Part shown: in pieces, positions 47,244-57,474 of the stretch | Position numbering within the stretch: position 1 is the first letter of the stretch | Layout of the letters: every line of letters starts with the position of its first letter | NCBI RefSeq assembly: GCF_002483305.1 | Contig: NZ_DLHQ01000056.1 | Location: 65,376 to 129,375 of the forward strand | Direction of reading: 5' to 3' | DNA: 64,000 bases | Origin: Brevundimonas sp. UBA7664 | Lineage (GTDB): Bacteria; Pseudomonadota; Alphaproteobacteria; Caulobacterales; Caulobacteraceae | Position numbers and translations under genes: made by a program | The notes under the pieces: model-generated | What the model was told of the DNA's origin: nothing | Database searches by the model: none | Seen by the model: only the letters and a program-made list of their open reading frames with translations

Positions 47244-48191
47244 TCATTGGGATTTCTCCCGCACGCCCAGCACCCGGCAGATCGCATAGACCAGGTCGGC
47301 GCGGTTCAGGGTGTAGAAGTGGAAGTCGGCGAAACCCTCTTCCTGCAGCCGGGCGCAGGTCTCGGCCGCCACCGAGGCGGCGATCAGCTTGCGCGTCTCG
47401 GGGTCGTCGTCCAGCCCCTCGAAATGCGCCGCCAGCCAGTCCGGCACGGCCGCGCCGCACGCCGCCGACATCCGCTTCAGACCGTTGAAATTGCTCACCG
47501 GCATGATCCCGGGGATGATCGGAACCGTCACGCCAGCCGCCCGCACCCGGTCGCGGAACCGCAGGAAGGCGTCGATGTCGAAGAAGAACTGGCTGATCGC
47601 CCGGGTCGCCCCGGCGTCCACCTTGGCCTTCAGCACATCCAGATCATGGGCGGCGGACGGGCTTTCCGGATGGCCCTCGGGATAGCAGCCGACGATCACG
47701 TCAAAGCCGCCCTTCGCCGTGATCGCGGCGGTCAGTTCGGTCGCATTGGCGTAACCGTCCGTACGCGGAACATAGGCTCCGCCGATGCCGTTGCCGCCCG
47801 GCGGATCGCCGCGCAGGGCCACGATGTGGCGTACCCCGGCCTCGCGATAGCTGTCGATGACCGCGTCGACCTCGTCCCGGCTGGCCTCGACGCAGGTCAG
47901 GTGGGCGGCGGGCGTCAGGCGCGTCTCGGCGAGAACCCGCTGCACCGTCCGGTGGGTTCGCTCCCGCGTCGAGCCGCCGGCGCCATAGGTCACCGACACG
48001 AACTCGGGCTGAAGCGGCGCCAGCCGGGTCACCGCCTTCCACAGATTGGCCTCGGCCTCGTCGGACTTGGGCGGGAAGAATTCGAACGACACGCGCGGCC
48101 GCGACAGGTCCTGCCCGGCGCGCGCCACGGGCCCCAGCGGCGACAGCAGCAGGGCGCGGGCTTCGGCCAGGCTGCGGGGGGCGAGGCTCAC
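47244..48191 (-). CDS. metF: 5,10-methylenetetrahydrofolate reductase
   Basis: FAD enzyme making 5-methyl-THF, the methyl donor for MetH. The 315-aa barrel has RVSFEFFPPKSDEAEANLW, FVSVTYGAGGSTRERTH, HLTCVEASRDEVD, HIVALRGDPP and the C-terminal FHFYTLNRADLVYAI. The start is GTG at 48191, overlapping the last four bases of the upstream SahR-like gene (GTGA), so the two are translationally coupled. Upstream member of the metH operon, separated from metH by the inverted 53-bp repeats. Confidence 0.96.
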   Translation of the reverse strand: MSLAPRSLAEARALLLSPLGPVARAGQDLSRPRVSFEFFPPKSDEAEANLWKAVTRLAPLQPEFVSVTYGAGGSTRERTHRTVQRVLAETRLTPAAHLTCVEASRDEVDAVIDSYREAGVRHIVALRGDPPGGNGIGGAYVPRTDGYANATELTAAITAKGGFDVIVGCYPEGHPESPSAAHDLDVLKAKVDAGATRAISQFFFDIDAFLRFRDRVRAAGVTVPIIPGIMPVSNFNGLKRMSAACGAAVPDWLAAHFEGLDDDPETRKLIAASVAAETCARLQEEGFADFHFYTLNRADLVYAICRVLGVREKSQ

Positions 48192-49150
48192 GCGACCCGC
48201 GCCTCGGCGGAGGCCGGCCGCTCGGCGGTCCAGATCGAGACGGTCAGGCCGTCGGTGTCCGGCGGCAGGGCGATCGGCGCGCTCGGCGTCAGGCCGGCCC
48301 CGGCCAGCCAGCGCCGCATCTCGTCGTCGGCGAAGCCGAGGCGGCGGTGCTGATGCTCCTCACGCAGATGCTCCAGCTGGTGCGGGGCGAAGTCGATGAT
48401 CAGCAGCCGTCCGCCGGGCATGACCAGCCGCGCCGCCTCGGCCACGGCCGCGGCCGGATCGGCGAGGTAGTGCAAGACCTGATGCACCAGCACCAGATCG
48501 GCGCTCTGTTCGGGCAGACGGGTGGCGAAGATGTCGCCGTGGCGCAGCTCGACCTTCTCCAGCCCGGCCTTCGTCACATTGGCGCGGGCGATGTTCAGCA
48601 TGTTCTGGCTGAGATCCAGCCCGACCGACATCTTTGCCTTCTTGCCGAGCAGGGTCAGCATCCGGCCCGAGCCGGTGCCCAGATCGACGACCCGCTCGAA
48701 CGGGCCGTCCCCGGCGGCGCGGGCGATGGCGGCCTCGACCGCGCTTTCGCAGACATAGAGCGAGCGGATGCGATCCCACTGAGGCGCGACCCGCTCGAAA
48801 TAGGCGCTCGCGGCGACCTCGCGGTCGCGCCGCACGTCCTCCAGCCGCCGGTCGTCCGCCTCGCCCGCCGAGGCGTCCAGCAGGTCCAGCACCGTATCGA
48901 TCAGACGCCGGGCCGGCAGGTCCGACGACAGGCGATAGAAGACGCGCGCCCCGTCCGGAAACCGCTCGATCAGACCGGCGTCGGTCATCAGCTTCAGATG
49001 GCGGGAGACCCGCGGCTGGCTCTGGTCCAGGATGCGCGACAACTCCATCACCGACAGCTCTTCGCCGGCCAGCAAGGACAGGACCCGCAGGCGGGTCGGC
49101 TCGCCCACGGCGCGCAGGGCTTCAACGGTCTGGTCGGCGGTGAGTGACAT
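48188..49150 (-). CDS. sahR: ArsR-family regulator fused to a SAM-dependent methyltransferase domain (SahR-like)
   Basis: A 320-aa two-domain regulator. The N-terminal winged helix (residues 1-95) has LRAVGEPTRLRVLSLLAGEE and the recognition helix in LDQSQPRVSRHLKLM. The C-terminal methyltransferase domain (about 130-300) has VVDLGTGSGRMLTLLG, GLDLSQNMLNIARAN and DLVLVHQVLHYL. This fusion next to metF-metH corresponds to SahR, the S-adenosylhomocysteine-responsive repressor of methionine-cycle genes described in proteobacteria; the symbol is by that analogy. ATG at 49150 lies 6 bp from a 20-bp palindrome that fits a SahR operator, so autoregulation is likely. Confidence 0.85.
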   Translation of the reverse strand: MSLTADQTVEALRAVGEPTRLRVLSLLAGEELSVMELSRILDQSQPRVSRHLKLMTDAGLIERFPDGARVFYRLSSDLPARRLIDTVLDLLDASAGEADDRRLEDVRRDREVAASAYFERVAPQWDRIRSLYVCESAVEAAIARAAGDGPFERVVDLGTGSGRMLTLLGKKAKMSVGLDLSQNMLNIARANVTKAGLEKVELRHGDIFATRLPEQSADLVLVHQVLHYLADPAAAVAEAARLVMPGGRLLIIDFAPHQLEHLREEHQHRRLGFADDEMRRWLAGAGLTPSAPIALPPDTDGLTVSIWTAERPASAEARVA

Positions 49151-49156
49151 GTCCTT

Positions 49157-49176
49157 ATATAAAGATATCCTTATAT
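49157..49176. promoter_or_regulatory. SahR-like operator
   Basis: ATATAAAGATATCCTTATAT: a 20-bp palindrome centred on GATATC with only one mismatched pair. It resembles the ATATAA-GATATC-type motif I recall for alphaproteobacterial SahR. It lies 6 bp before the sahR ATG, so the transcript is either very short-leadered or leaderless; TATATA lies 7 nt before the ATG with TTGCCA 19 nt further up. Confidence 0.7.
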
Positions 49177-49260
49177 GATTTGGCAAGGAAAATTGCTGGC
49201 CAGGCGCAGGTTCCAGGGCCAAACTTCCGGGATCGGCTCCCTGCCGTCGTGAGGTTGTCC

Positions 49261-49728
49261 ATGACCCTTCGTTCGATCGTTCCGGCCCTCCCGGTCATCC
49301 TGCTCATGGCGGTCACGGGCTCGGCCGCGGCCCAGACTCCGCCGCCGGGTGGCGGCATGGGCCTGCCGCGGACCGCTGAAGCGGTGGCGCCCTGGGCGGA
49401 GCGCCTGTTCACGCGGCTCGACGCCGATCAGGACGGCAGCATCACCGGCGCTGAACTGGCGCCGCTGGCCGATCCGGCGGTGGCGGCGCAGGGCGGCTCG
49501 CGCCTGCGCGCCATGATCTCCCAGTCGGACGCCAGCCGCGATTCCCGCATCAGCCTCGAGGAACTGGCCGCCGGCGCGCAACGGATGTTCGTCCGCATGG
49601 ACCGCAACGGCGACGGCCAGCTGGCCGATGACGAACTGCCCCAACGGCCGGCTCCTCCGGCGCCCATGACGATGCCGCCGGCCCCGACCAGTACGCCCGA
49701 CTTCCCGGACATGCCCGGGGGCGGCTGA
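49261..49728 (+). CDS. Exported EF-hand calcium-binding protein
   Basis: A 155-aa protein with signal peptide (residues 1-24, ending GSAAA). EF-hand loops are seen in LDADQDGSITGAELAPL (about 53-64), SDASRDSRISLEEL (about 90-101) and MDRNGDGQLADDELP (about 114-125), with the Asp-x-Asn/Asp-x-Asp-Gly pattern. The C-terminal tail is Pro-rich. Calcium binding in the periplasm is likely; the function is unknown. ATG at 49261; an in-frame GTG at 49144 would remove the signal peptide from the N-terminus. Divergent from the sahR operon by 110 bp. Confidence 0.82.
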   Translation: MTLRSIVPALPVILLMAVTGSAAAQTPPPGGGMGLPRTAEAVAPWAERLFTRLDADQDGSITGAELAPLADPAVAAQGGSRLRAMISQSDASRDSRISLEELAAGAQRMFVRMDRNGDGQLADDELPQRPAPPAPMTMPPAPTSTPDFPDMPGGG

Positions 49729-49743
49729 TCAGGCTCGGGTCGT

Positions 49744-50670
49744 TCAGGCCGCCGGAGTCTTCAGCGGCTCTCCCGCGAAGGCCGCCTGCAGGTTCTGCAT
49801 CAGCAGCATCAGCATGCCCTGCACCGCCTCGGTCGTCGCCCCGCCGGTATGCGGCGTCAGCACGGTATTGGGCACGCCGGCCCAGCGCGCGGCGTCGACC
49901 GGCTCCTCCTCGAACACGTCCAGCGCCGCCTGGCCCAGCCGCCCGTCCCTGAGCGCCGCGATCAAGGCCGTCTCGTCGACCAGCTGGCCGCGCGCCACAT
50001 TGACCAGCAGCCCCTGCGGCCCAAGCGCCTCGATCACCGCGCGCGAGATCAGGCCGATGTTGCTGTCGTCCGCCTTGCAGGCCACCACCAGGATGTCGCT
50101 GTCCCGCGCCAGGTCGAGGACGGACGCGGCGCGGGGCCAGGCGGCGGCCTTCTCGCGCGGTCCCCACCACTTCACCGTCATGCGCAGAGCTTCGGCCCGG
50201 CGCGCCACCGCTTCGCCGATGCCGCCCAGCCCGACGATGCCGACCCGCTGGCCGTGCAGCGAGGGCGTGATCATCTTCGAATCCGCGGTCCATTCGCCCG
50301 CCCGGAGCGCCCGGTCTCCGGCTGCGATCTGGCGACGGGCGGCCAGGATCAGGCCGATGGCGTGATCGGCCACATCCTCGTGGTTCACCCCCGGCGCATG
50401 GGTCACCGGCAGGCCCCGCGCGCTGCACCAGTCGACGTCGATGCGGTCATACCCCGAGGTGAAACAGGCGATCAGTTGCAGTTTCGGCAACTGTTCGATC
50501 AGCGCCTTGTCGAGCGGAAACTCGCCCGCCACCACCAGCGCCCGGATCTCCGCCTGCGCCTCCAGCGGCGGTCCTTCCCAGAACCGGTAGACGGTCCACT
50601 GGCTTTCGAGAAAGGCCGTCAGCGGCGCGAGGTGCCGCTGCATGATGAGGAGGGCGGGGCGGTCGGTCAT
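49744..50670 (-). CDS. D-isomer-specific 2-hydroxyacid dehydrogenase
   Basis: A 308-aa NAD(P)-dependent dehydrogenase. The Rossmann motif is VGIVGLGGIGEAVARRAEAL (residues about 146-165), catalytic Arg in NVARGQLVDETAL (near 229), Glu in DVFEEEPVD (near 257) and His in LTPHTGGATTE (near 282). The sequence is of the glyoxylate/hydroxypyruvate reductase type (GhrB/GRHPR group). It is alone on its strand, with the ettA terminator upstream. Confidence 0.88.
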   Translation of the reverse strand: MTDRPALLIMQRHLAPLTAFLESQWTVYRFWEGPPLEAQAEIRALVVAGEFPLDKALIEQLPKLQLIACFTSGYDRIDVDWCSARGLPVTHAPGVNHEDVADHAIGLILAARRQIAAGDRALRAGEWTADSKMITPSLHGQRVGIVGLGGIGEAVARRAEALRMTVKWWGPREKAAAWPRAASVLDLARDSDILVVACKADDSNIGLISRAVIEALGPQGLLVNVARGQLVDETALIAALRDGRLGQAALDVFEEEPVDAARWAGVPNTVLTPHTGGATTEAVQGMLMLLMQNLQAAFAGEPLKTPAA

Positions 50671-50699
50671 GAGCCGACACTAGTCCACTCGCGGCCAAT

Positions 50700-50732
50700 G
50701 AAAAACGGCCTCCGGATCGCTCCGGAGGCCGT
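50700..50732 (-). terminator. Rho-independent terminator after ettA
   Basis: On the minus strand a 12-bp perfect stem (ACGGCCTCCGGA with TCCGGAGGCCGT) with a 4-nt loop is followed by TTTT, just after the ettA stop. Confidence 0.9.
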
Positions 50733-50739
50733 ATCGGGT

Positions 50740-52407
<1,668 letters not shown>

Positions 52408-52618
52408 GAGGTGCGGTGCGCCCTGTCGTCTGGAGGTGTCGGGAGGTTGGCGCGGGATGTAGCCGCCGCGCCGCCGTTCGGCAAATGTCTAGGCGCGGGG
52501 CAGGGCGGTTTGATGGCGGCGGCGGACCGTCGCGGCTGACGTCGACGCCATTTCGCCGCCGGATGCATCCGTTCGGGATGGTCGCCGCCTCTACAGGGCA
52601 AAGTCCCGGACCGTCCCC

Positions 52619-53344
52619 ATGCCCGTCAGCGTCACGCTCGAATCCTCATCCCGCCACCGGGTCGTTCTGAGCCACTATACGCCGGGCGAGGAGTGCGCCC
52701 CGCATCGGCACCGGCAGGCCCAGCTCTCGCTTCTGCTCGCCGGCGGCTATGTGGAGGAGAGCGATCAGGGCCGCGCCCACGCTGATGGGCCCGGTCTCAG
52801 CCGCAAGCCCGGCGGGTTCGAGCACCAGAACCGCTTCGGCGACGCGGGGGCCCTGATCCTGTCGCTCAACCGGGATGAGACGCCGGCGTCGGACCGGTAT
52901 TTCGTGGCCCGGGGTCCGGAGGGGCTCTCCGGCCCGGCGTTGCGACGGATGGCGAACGACGGACGCGCCATCGAGGCCCTCCCCGGGGGCGTGGCCGCCG
53001 GCCCTCCGTCGGTCGCCGCGCCGCCCAGCCCGTGGCTGACGGAGGCTCACGATCGGCTCCTGACCGACTCCGGCCTGTCCGTCGGCGCCCTGGCGCGAAC
53101 CTTCGGTTTGCACCCTGTCCACTTCGCCCGACTGTTCCGCGAGGCCTTCGCCCAGTCGCCGACGGCGGCCCGCCAGAACCGCCGCGTTGCGCGCGCGATC
53201 GACCGGCTCATCCGCAGCGGAACGCCCCTGGCCGGGATCGCGGCGGACGAGGGCTTCGCCGATCAGGCCCACCTCAGCCGCGTCATCAGCCAGGCCACCG
53301 GCTGGAGCCCGGGACGGCTGCGGCGGCGCTTTGCCGCCGGCTGA
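52619..53344 (+). CDS. AraC family transcriptional regulator
   Basis: A 241-aa regulator with N-terminal cupin-like sensing domain (HYTPGEECAPHRHRQAQLSL, residues about 18-38) and a C-terminal double helix-turn-helix (about 150-240; SVGALARTFGLHPVHFARLF and GIAADEGFADQAHLSRVISQ). The signal is unknown. ATG at 52619. It precedes the serine hydrolase by 80 bp in the same direction and may control it. Confidence 0.87.
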   Translation: MPVSVTLESSSRHRVVLSHYTPGEECAPHRHRQAQLSLLLAGGYVEESDQGRAHADGPGLSRKPGGFEHQNRFGDAGALILSLNRDETPASDRYFVARGPEGLSGPALRRMANDGRAIEALPGGVAAGPPSVAAPPSPWLTEAHDRLLTDSGLSVGALARTFGLHPVHFARLFREAFAQSPTAARQNRRVARAIDRLIRSGTPLAGIAADEGFADQAHLSRVISQATGWSPGRLRRRFAAG

Positions 53345-53424
53345 CGTCGCGCCGTTCCATCCGTTCAAGACGCGCGGCGCGACGTCGTGGAGAAGGGACG
53401 GACCATCGCCGGAAAGAGACATCC

Positions 53425-54936
53425 ATGGTCCGCCCGCTTCGCCTCGCCGCCCTTGCCGTCGCCGCCGTCATGCTGGCGGCGCCCCCCGCCGTCGCGGCGC
53501 CGGACGTCGTGCGCCTCCGGTCAGACGCCGACGCCTTCATTCGCCGCGCCATGGACCGGATCGGCGTGGTTCCCGGACTGGCGATCGCTGTGGTCGACGG
53601 GGACGAGACCGTCATGACCGCGGGCTACGGCGTCGCGGACCTGGCGACCGGCGCGCCGGTCGATGCCGACACCCGGTTCTACATCGCCTCCTCCACCAAG
53701 TCGTTCACCGCCCTGGCCATCGCGGCGATGGACGCGCGCGGGGAGATCGACCTCGTGTCGCCGCTTTCGACCTGGTCGGGCGCGCCCGGCCTGCCGGCGG
53801 ACCTCGGCCGCGTCAGCCTGTCGGATTTGCTCAGTCACCGGTCGGGGCTGGACAATTCGCCCATATCGTATCGCGCCGCCTTCTCGGGCGACCACACCCC
53901 GGAGGTGATGCAGCGCCTGCTCGCGGCGACGGTGACCCTCGACGACACCCCGTACGGAACCTTTCGCTATTCAAACGCTGGCTACAACCTCGCCACCACC
54001 CTGCTCGAGGCGCGCGACGGCCGCGACTGGCGCCTTCTGGTGCGCGACGAGGTGCTGAACCCGCTCGGCATGGCCGATACGACGGGATGGCTGTCTGAAG
54101 CCCGCGCCGAGGGCGCCGTCATCACCGCCGGCCATCTCGGCTATCCCGCCGACGGTCCGGTCCGCAGTCCGCTGCAGAAGGTCGACGCCACCATGCAGTC
54201 GGCCGGCGGCCTGGTCTCCACGCCGGGCGACATGGCCCGCTGGCTGGAAGTCCAGATCAACGACGGCGTCCTCGACGGTCGCCGGGTCTTTCCCGAAGGC
54301 CTCGTCGCCTCGACCCACCAGCCCTTGGCGGCGAACGAGACGACCTTCGGTCCCTATACGCGCGAATCCTATGGTCTCGGCTGGCAGATCGGCCGCTATG
54401 GCGACGACGTGCTGATCCATCATTTCGGCAATTTCTCCGGATCCCGAGCCCACGTCTCCTTCATGCCCGCGCGGCGGATCGGCGTGGTCGTGATGGTCAA
54501 TGAGGATGTGCTGGCGGGCGGCCTCGCCGACCTGGTCGCCAACTATGTCTACGACTGGCGCGCCGCCCGCCCGGATCTCGAGGCGTTCTATGACGCGGCC
54601 GTGGGGGAGCTGGTCGACCGCCGCGACCGGGGACGCGCCGCGATCGCCCGGCAACAGGCCGAGCGCGCCGCCCGGCCATCGATGCTGGCCCGGCCGGTCG
54701 CCGCCTATGTCGGAACCTATGAAAGCCCGTTGCTGGGCACGGTGCGGATCGCCGAACGGGACGGCGCCATGGTTGTCTCGATGGGCGTCATGGAGGCAGT
54801 CGCTGAATCCTTCACCCAACCCGAGTCCGTCCGCGTCGAACTGGCGCCGATGCAGGGCCAGTCCATCCAGTTCGGCGGCGACGGCGACGCGCCCGACCGG
54901 CTGGTGATGATGGGCGAGACCTTCCTGCGGCGCTGA
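53425..54936 (+). CDS. Exported serine hydrolase of the class C beta-lactamase/DD-peptidase family
   Basis: A 503-aa periplasmic protein. Signal peptide residues 1-25 (ending AVAA). Catalytic SxxK is in IASSTKSFTALAI (Ser near 92, Lys near 95), the second motif is YSNAGYN (Tyr near 182), and HHFGNFSG (about 333) occupies the KTG position, as in many esterase-like members. An extra C-terminal beta-rich domain (about 425-503; YVGTYESPLLGTVRI) is typical of this serine-hydrolase group. Substrate could be a D-amino peptide or ester; antibiotic hydrolysis is not implied. ATG at 53425 begins the signal peptide. Confidence 0.85.
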   Translation: MVRPLRLAALAVAAVMLAAPPAVAAPDVVRLRSDADAFIRRAMDRIGVVPGLAIAVVDGDETVMTAGYGVADLATGAPVDADTRFYIASSTKSFTALAIAAMDARGEIDLVSPLSTWSGAPGLPADLGRVSLSDLLSHRSGLDNSPISYRAAFSGDHTPEVMQRLLAATVTLDDTPYGTFRYSNAGYNLATTLLEARDGRDWRLLVRDEVLNPLGMADTTGWLSEARAEGAVITAGHLGYPADGPVRSPLQKVDATMQSAGGLVSTPGDMARWLEVQINDGVLDGRRVFPEGLVASTHQPLAANETTFGPYTRESYGLGWQIGRYGDDVLIHHFGNFSGSRAHVSFMPARRIGVVVMVNEDVLAGGLADLVANYVYDWRAARPDLEAFYDAAVGELVDRRDRGRAAIARQQAERAARPSMLARPVAAYVGTYESPLLGTVRIAERDGAMVVSMGVMEAVAESFTQPESVRVELAPMQGQSIQFGGDGDAPDRLVMMGETFLRR

Positions 54937-54940
54937 AGGA

Positions 54941-55552
54941 TCAGGCGTAGTTGAAGCTCACCGAGATCCGCTCGCTCTTCGCCGCATTGGCCGGCACCTC
55001 GTGGCGCAGCCAGCTCTCCCACATCAGCACCGTCCCCGCCTGCGGGGCCAGATAGACGAACGGCTTCTCGGCCTCCGGCGCGTCGGCGTGGACGCCGGGG
55101 CGTGCCATCATCATCGGCAGGCGGGGGTCCTCCAGCTTCAGCGCCGAGGCGCCGTCCGGGACCTCGACATAGACGGTGCCGCTGAGGAAGGCGTGCGGGT
55201 GGATATGGCCCGAGTGGCCGCCTCCGGGCTTGAGGATGTTGACCCACAGACTGTCCAGCCGCGGCTTGCGCGCCAGATCGAAATTCAGCGCCCTGGCATA
55301 GGCGAGCGCGTGCCGGTCGAGATGCCGCTTCAGATCGGCGAACTCGGGCAGGCGGTGGGGCAGGTCGCTGAGGGACCCATAGGAGGTGTAGCCGCGATAG
55401 CCGTGCTCGCGGCACCAGGCCCGCCCGGCATGGTCCTCGACCGCCAGCATGCGGCAGGCCTCGGCCAGGCCGGCGTTAAAGGCCGCGAAGCCGGGCGAGG
55501 CGGCCAGGGAGGCCTCATAGACCTGGGTGACGAACAGGGGGCGCAGGGACAT
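54941..55552 (-). CDS. TIGR02466 family protein, putative 2OG-Fe(II) oxygenase
   Basis: A 203-aa double-stranded beta-helix protein. The metal motif HIHPHAFLSGTVYVEVP (about residues 118-134) and the distal WESWLRHEVPAN (His near 184) with Arg in KSERISVSF fit the Fe(II)/2-oxoglutarate fold of TIGR02466, a family with uncharacterised substrates. Length is usual. ATG at 55552. It converges with the serine hydrolase (4-bp gap) and is 29 bp after the trmN6 stop. Confidence 0.82.
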   Translation of the reverse strand: MSLRPLFVTQVYEASLAASPGFAAFNAGLAEACRMLAVEDHAGRAWCREHGYRGYTSYGSLSDLPHRLPEFADLKRHLDRHALAYARALNFDLARKPRLDSLWVNILKPGGGHSGHIHPHAFLSGTVYVEVPDGASALKLEDPRLPMMMARPGVHADAPEAEKPFVYLAPQAGTVLMWESWLRHEVPANAAKSERISVSFNYA

Positions 55553-55581
55553 GACCGCTCTCTAGCGCAAGGACCTGGTGA

Positions 55582-56340
55582 TCAGAAGGGCAGGGCGGTC
55601 TCGCCCCGCAGCACCGCCTCCGCCTCCGCCGTGTGCTTCGTCCCCGACCGGTCATGCAGCACCAGCGGCGGCAGCAGGCGCAGCGGCGCCTTGCCGGTCC
55701 GGATCGCTTGCACCAGCACCCGTTTGGCCGGTTCGTCCGCATACGGATGGATACCGCGCACGGCGAAAGATCCGGCTTTCTCGCCCAGCAAGGCCAGCAG
55801 GTCGGCCAGCCGGTCGGCGCGGTGGATGACCGTGATCCGCCCGCCCTCGCGCACCGCCCCGAGCAGGAAATCCGTCCACGCCTTCAGCCCGTCGTCCGCC
55901 ATCCATGCCCCGCGCTTGCCGGGCGCGGGGGCCCGCAGGGCGCCGGGGTCGTCGAAGAAGGGCGGATTGCTGACCGCCTGGTCGAACGGCGGCAGGTGCA
56001 GCGCCCGGAAGCCCGCCGCGACGTCGCCCTCAACCACGGTCGCCTCGACCCGGTTCAGCGCCGCATTCTCCCGCGCCAGCGCCGCCATCGCCGGATCGCG
56101 CTCCAGCCCGGTGAGAAAGACGCCGGGCCGCCGCGCTGCGATCTGCATCAGCACCGCCCCCGCGCCGCAGCCGGCCTCGATCACCCGCTGCCCCGGCTCC
56201 GCCGTCACGGCCGCGGCCAGCAGGGCCGCGTCCATGCCGGCGCGATAGCCCCGGACCGGCTGGCGCAGCCGCACACGCCCGCCCAGAACGGCGTTCTCGA
56301 CGATTTCGACTTCGGCTTGCGATAACGGTGCGACGGTCAC
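55582..56340 (-). CDS. trmN6: tRNA1(Val) (adenine(37)-N6)-methyltransferase-like protein
   Basis: A 252-aa SAM-dependent N6-adenine methyltransferase. The N-terminal LGGRVRLRQPVRGYRAGMDA and motif I VIEAGCGAGAVLMQIAARR (about 53-71) lead to the catalytic NPPFF (about 125-129). This is the YfiC/TrmN6 pattern. It would modify A37 of tRNA-Val. ATG at 56340. The divergent ispB start is at 56446, leaving 105 bp for both promoters. Confidence 0.82.
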   Translation of the reverse strand: MTVAPLSQAEVEIVENAVLGGRVRLRQPVRGYRAGMDAALLAAAVTAEPGQRVIEAGCGAGAVLMQIAARRPGVFLTGLERDPAMAALARENAALNRVEATVVEGDVAAGFRALHLPPFDQAVSNPPFFDDPGALRAPAPGKRGAWMADDGLKAWTDFLLGAVREGGRITVIHRADRLADLLALLGEKAGSFAVRGIHPYADEPAKRVLVQAIRTGKAPLRLLPPLVLHDRSGTKHTAEAEAVLRGETALPF

Positions 56341-56445
56341 ACGGCTTGACCCTTCATGGACCGATCACCATTGTGCGCCGCATCGCCGCCGGGCAAGGCG
56401 GCGGCTGGATTTTCGGGCGTGATTCTCCCCCGCGCCGTCGTTTCT

Positions 56446-57474
56446 ATGAGTTTCCCGTTGGACGCTGTCACCGTCGCCGAGCCCCGCTCGAAGGGGAATG
56501 TCGAGCCGCTCGTGCGACTGGCGGCGCGCGACATGGCGACCGTCGACGCCCTGATCCTCGACCGGATGCAGTCGCAGGTGCCGGTCATCCCCCTGCTGGC
56601 CGAGCATCTGATCTCGGCCGGCGGCAAGCGGCTTCGGCCCCTGCTGACCCTGGCCGCCGCCCGCGCCTCGGGCGCTTCCGGCGACATCACCGCCCCGGTC
56701 AAGCTGGCCGCGGCGGTCGAGTTCATTCACACCGCCACCCTGCTGCACGACGACGTGGTCGACGCCTCGGACCTGCGCCGCGGCAAGGTCGCGGCCCATC
56801 TGATCTGGGGCGCGCCGTCCAGTGTCCTGGTCGGTGACTTCCTGTTCGCCCGCGCCTTCGAACTGATGGTCGAGACCGGCCAGATGCGCGCCCTCGGCAT
56901 CCTCGCCCGGGCGTCCAGCGTCATTTCCGAGGGCGAGGTGCTGCAGCTGACCCGCGCCCACGACCTGAATCTGGATCAGGACACCTATCTGCGCATCATC
57001 GCGGCCAAGACCGCCGAACTGTTCGCCGCCGCCGCCGAGGCCGGGGCGGTGGGGGCCGGCGCCGCTGAACCGGCCATCGAGGCCCTGCGCGCCTATGGCC
57101 TCAATCTCGGCCTGGCCTTCCAGCTGGCCGACGACGCCCTCGACTACGGCGGCGTCTCCGAGGTGCTGGGCAAGAACGCCGGCGACGACTTCCGCGAAGG
57201 CAAGGTGACCCTGCCCCTGCTGCTGGCCGCCGCTCGCACCCGCGGCCGCGAGGACGCCTTCTGGGACCGCACCATCAACCAGGGCCAGCGCACCGAGGAC
57301 GACTTCCGCCGCGCCCGCGAACTGGTCTTCGGCGCCGGCGCGGTCAGCGCCACCCTCGACACCGCCGGCGAATACGCCGACGCGGCCAAGGCCGCCCTCG
57401 CCGTGCTTCCGGCCGGCGACTGGCGCGACGCCTTGGAACAGCTGGCCGATTTCGCCGTCAGCCGGGCGGCCTGA
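56446..57474 (+). CDS. ispB: Polyprenyl (octaprenyl/decaprenyl) diphosphate synthase
   Basis: Trans-prenyltransferase that makes the ubiquinone side chain. The 342-aa protein has GGKRLRPLLTL (IPP binding, about 65-75), the first Asp-rich motif LLHDDVVDASDLRRG (about 101-115) and the second LADDALDYGG (about 228-237). The small residues upstream of the first DDxxD fit long-chain products; alphaproteobacteria usually make Q-10. ATG at 56446; the frame upstream to 56356 is open but outside the conserved region. Confidence 0.92.
   Translation: MSFPLDAVTVAEPRSKGNVEPLVRLAARDMATVDALILDRMQSQVPVIPLLAEHLISAGGKRLRPLLTLAAARASGASGDITAPVKLAAAVEFIHTATLLHDDVVDASDLRRGKVAAHLIWGAPSSVLVGDFLFARAFELMVETGQMRALGILARASSVISEGEVLQLTRAHDLNLDQDTYLRIIAAKTAELFAAAAEAGAVGAGAAEPAIEALRAYGLNLGLAFQLADDALDYGGVSEVLGKNAGDDFREGKVTLPLLLAAARTRGREDAFWDRTINQGQRTEDDFRRARELVFGAGAVSATLDTAGEYADAAKAALAVLPAGDWRDALEQLADFAVSRAA

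Noticed and set aside
49144..49260. Upstream in-frame extension of the EF-hand gene
   Set aside because: It would overlap the sahR start and operator and bury the signal peptide.
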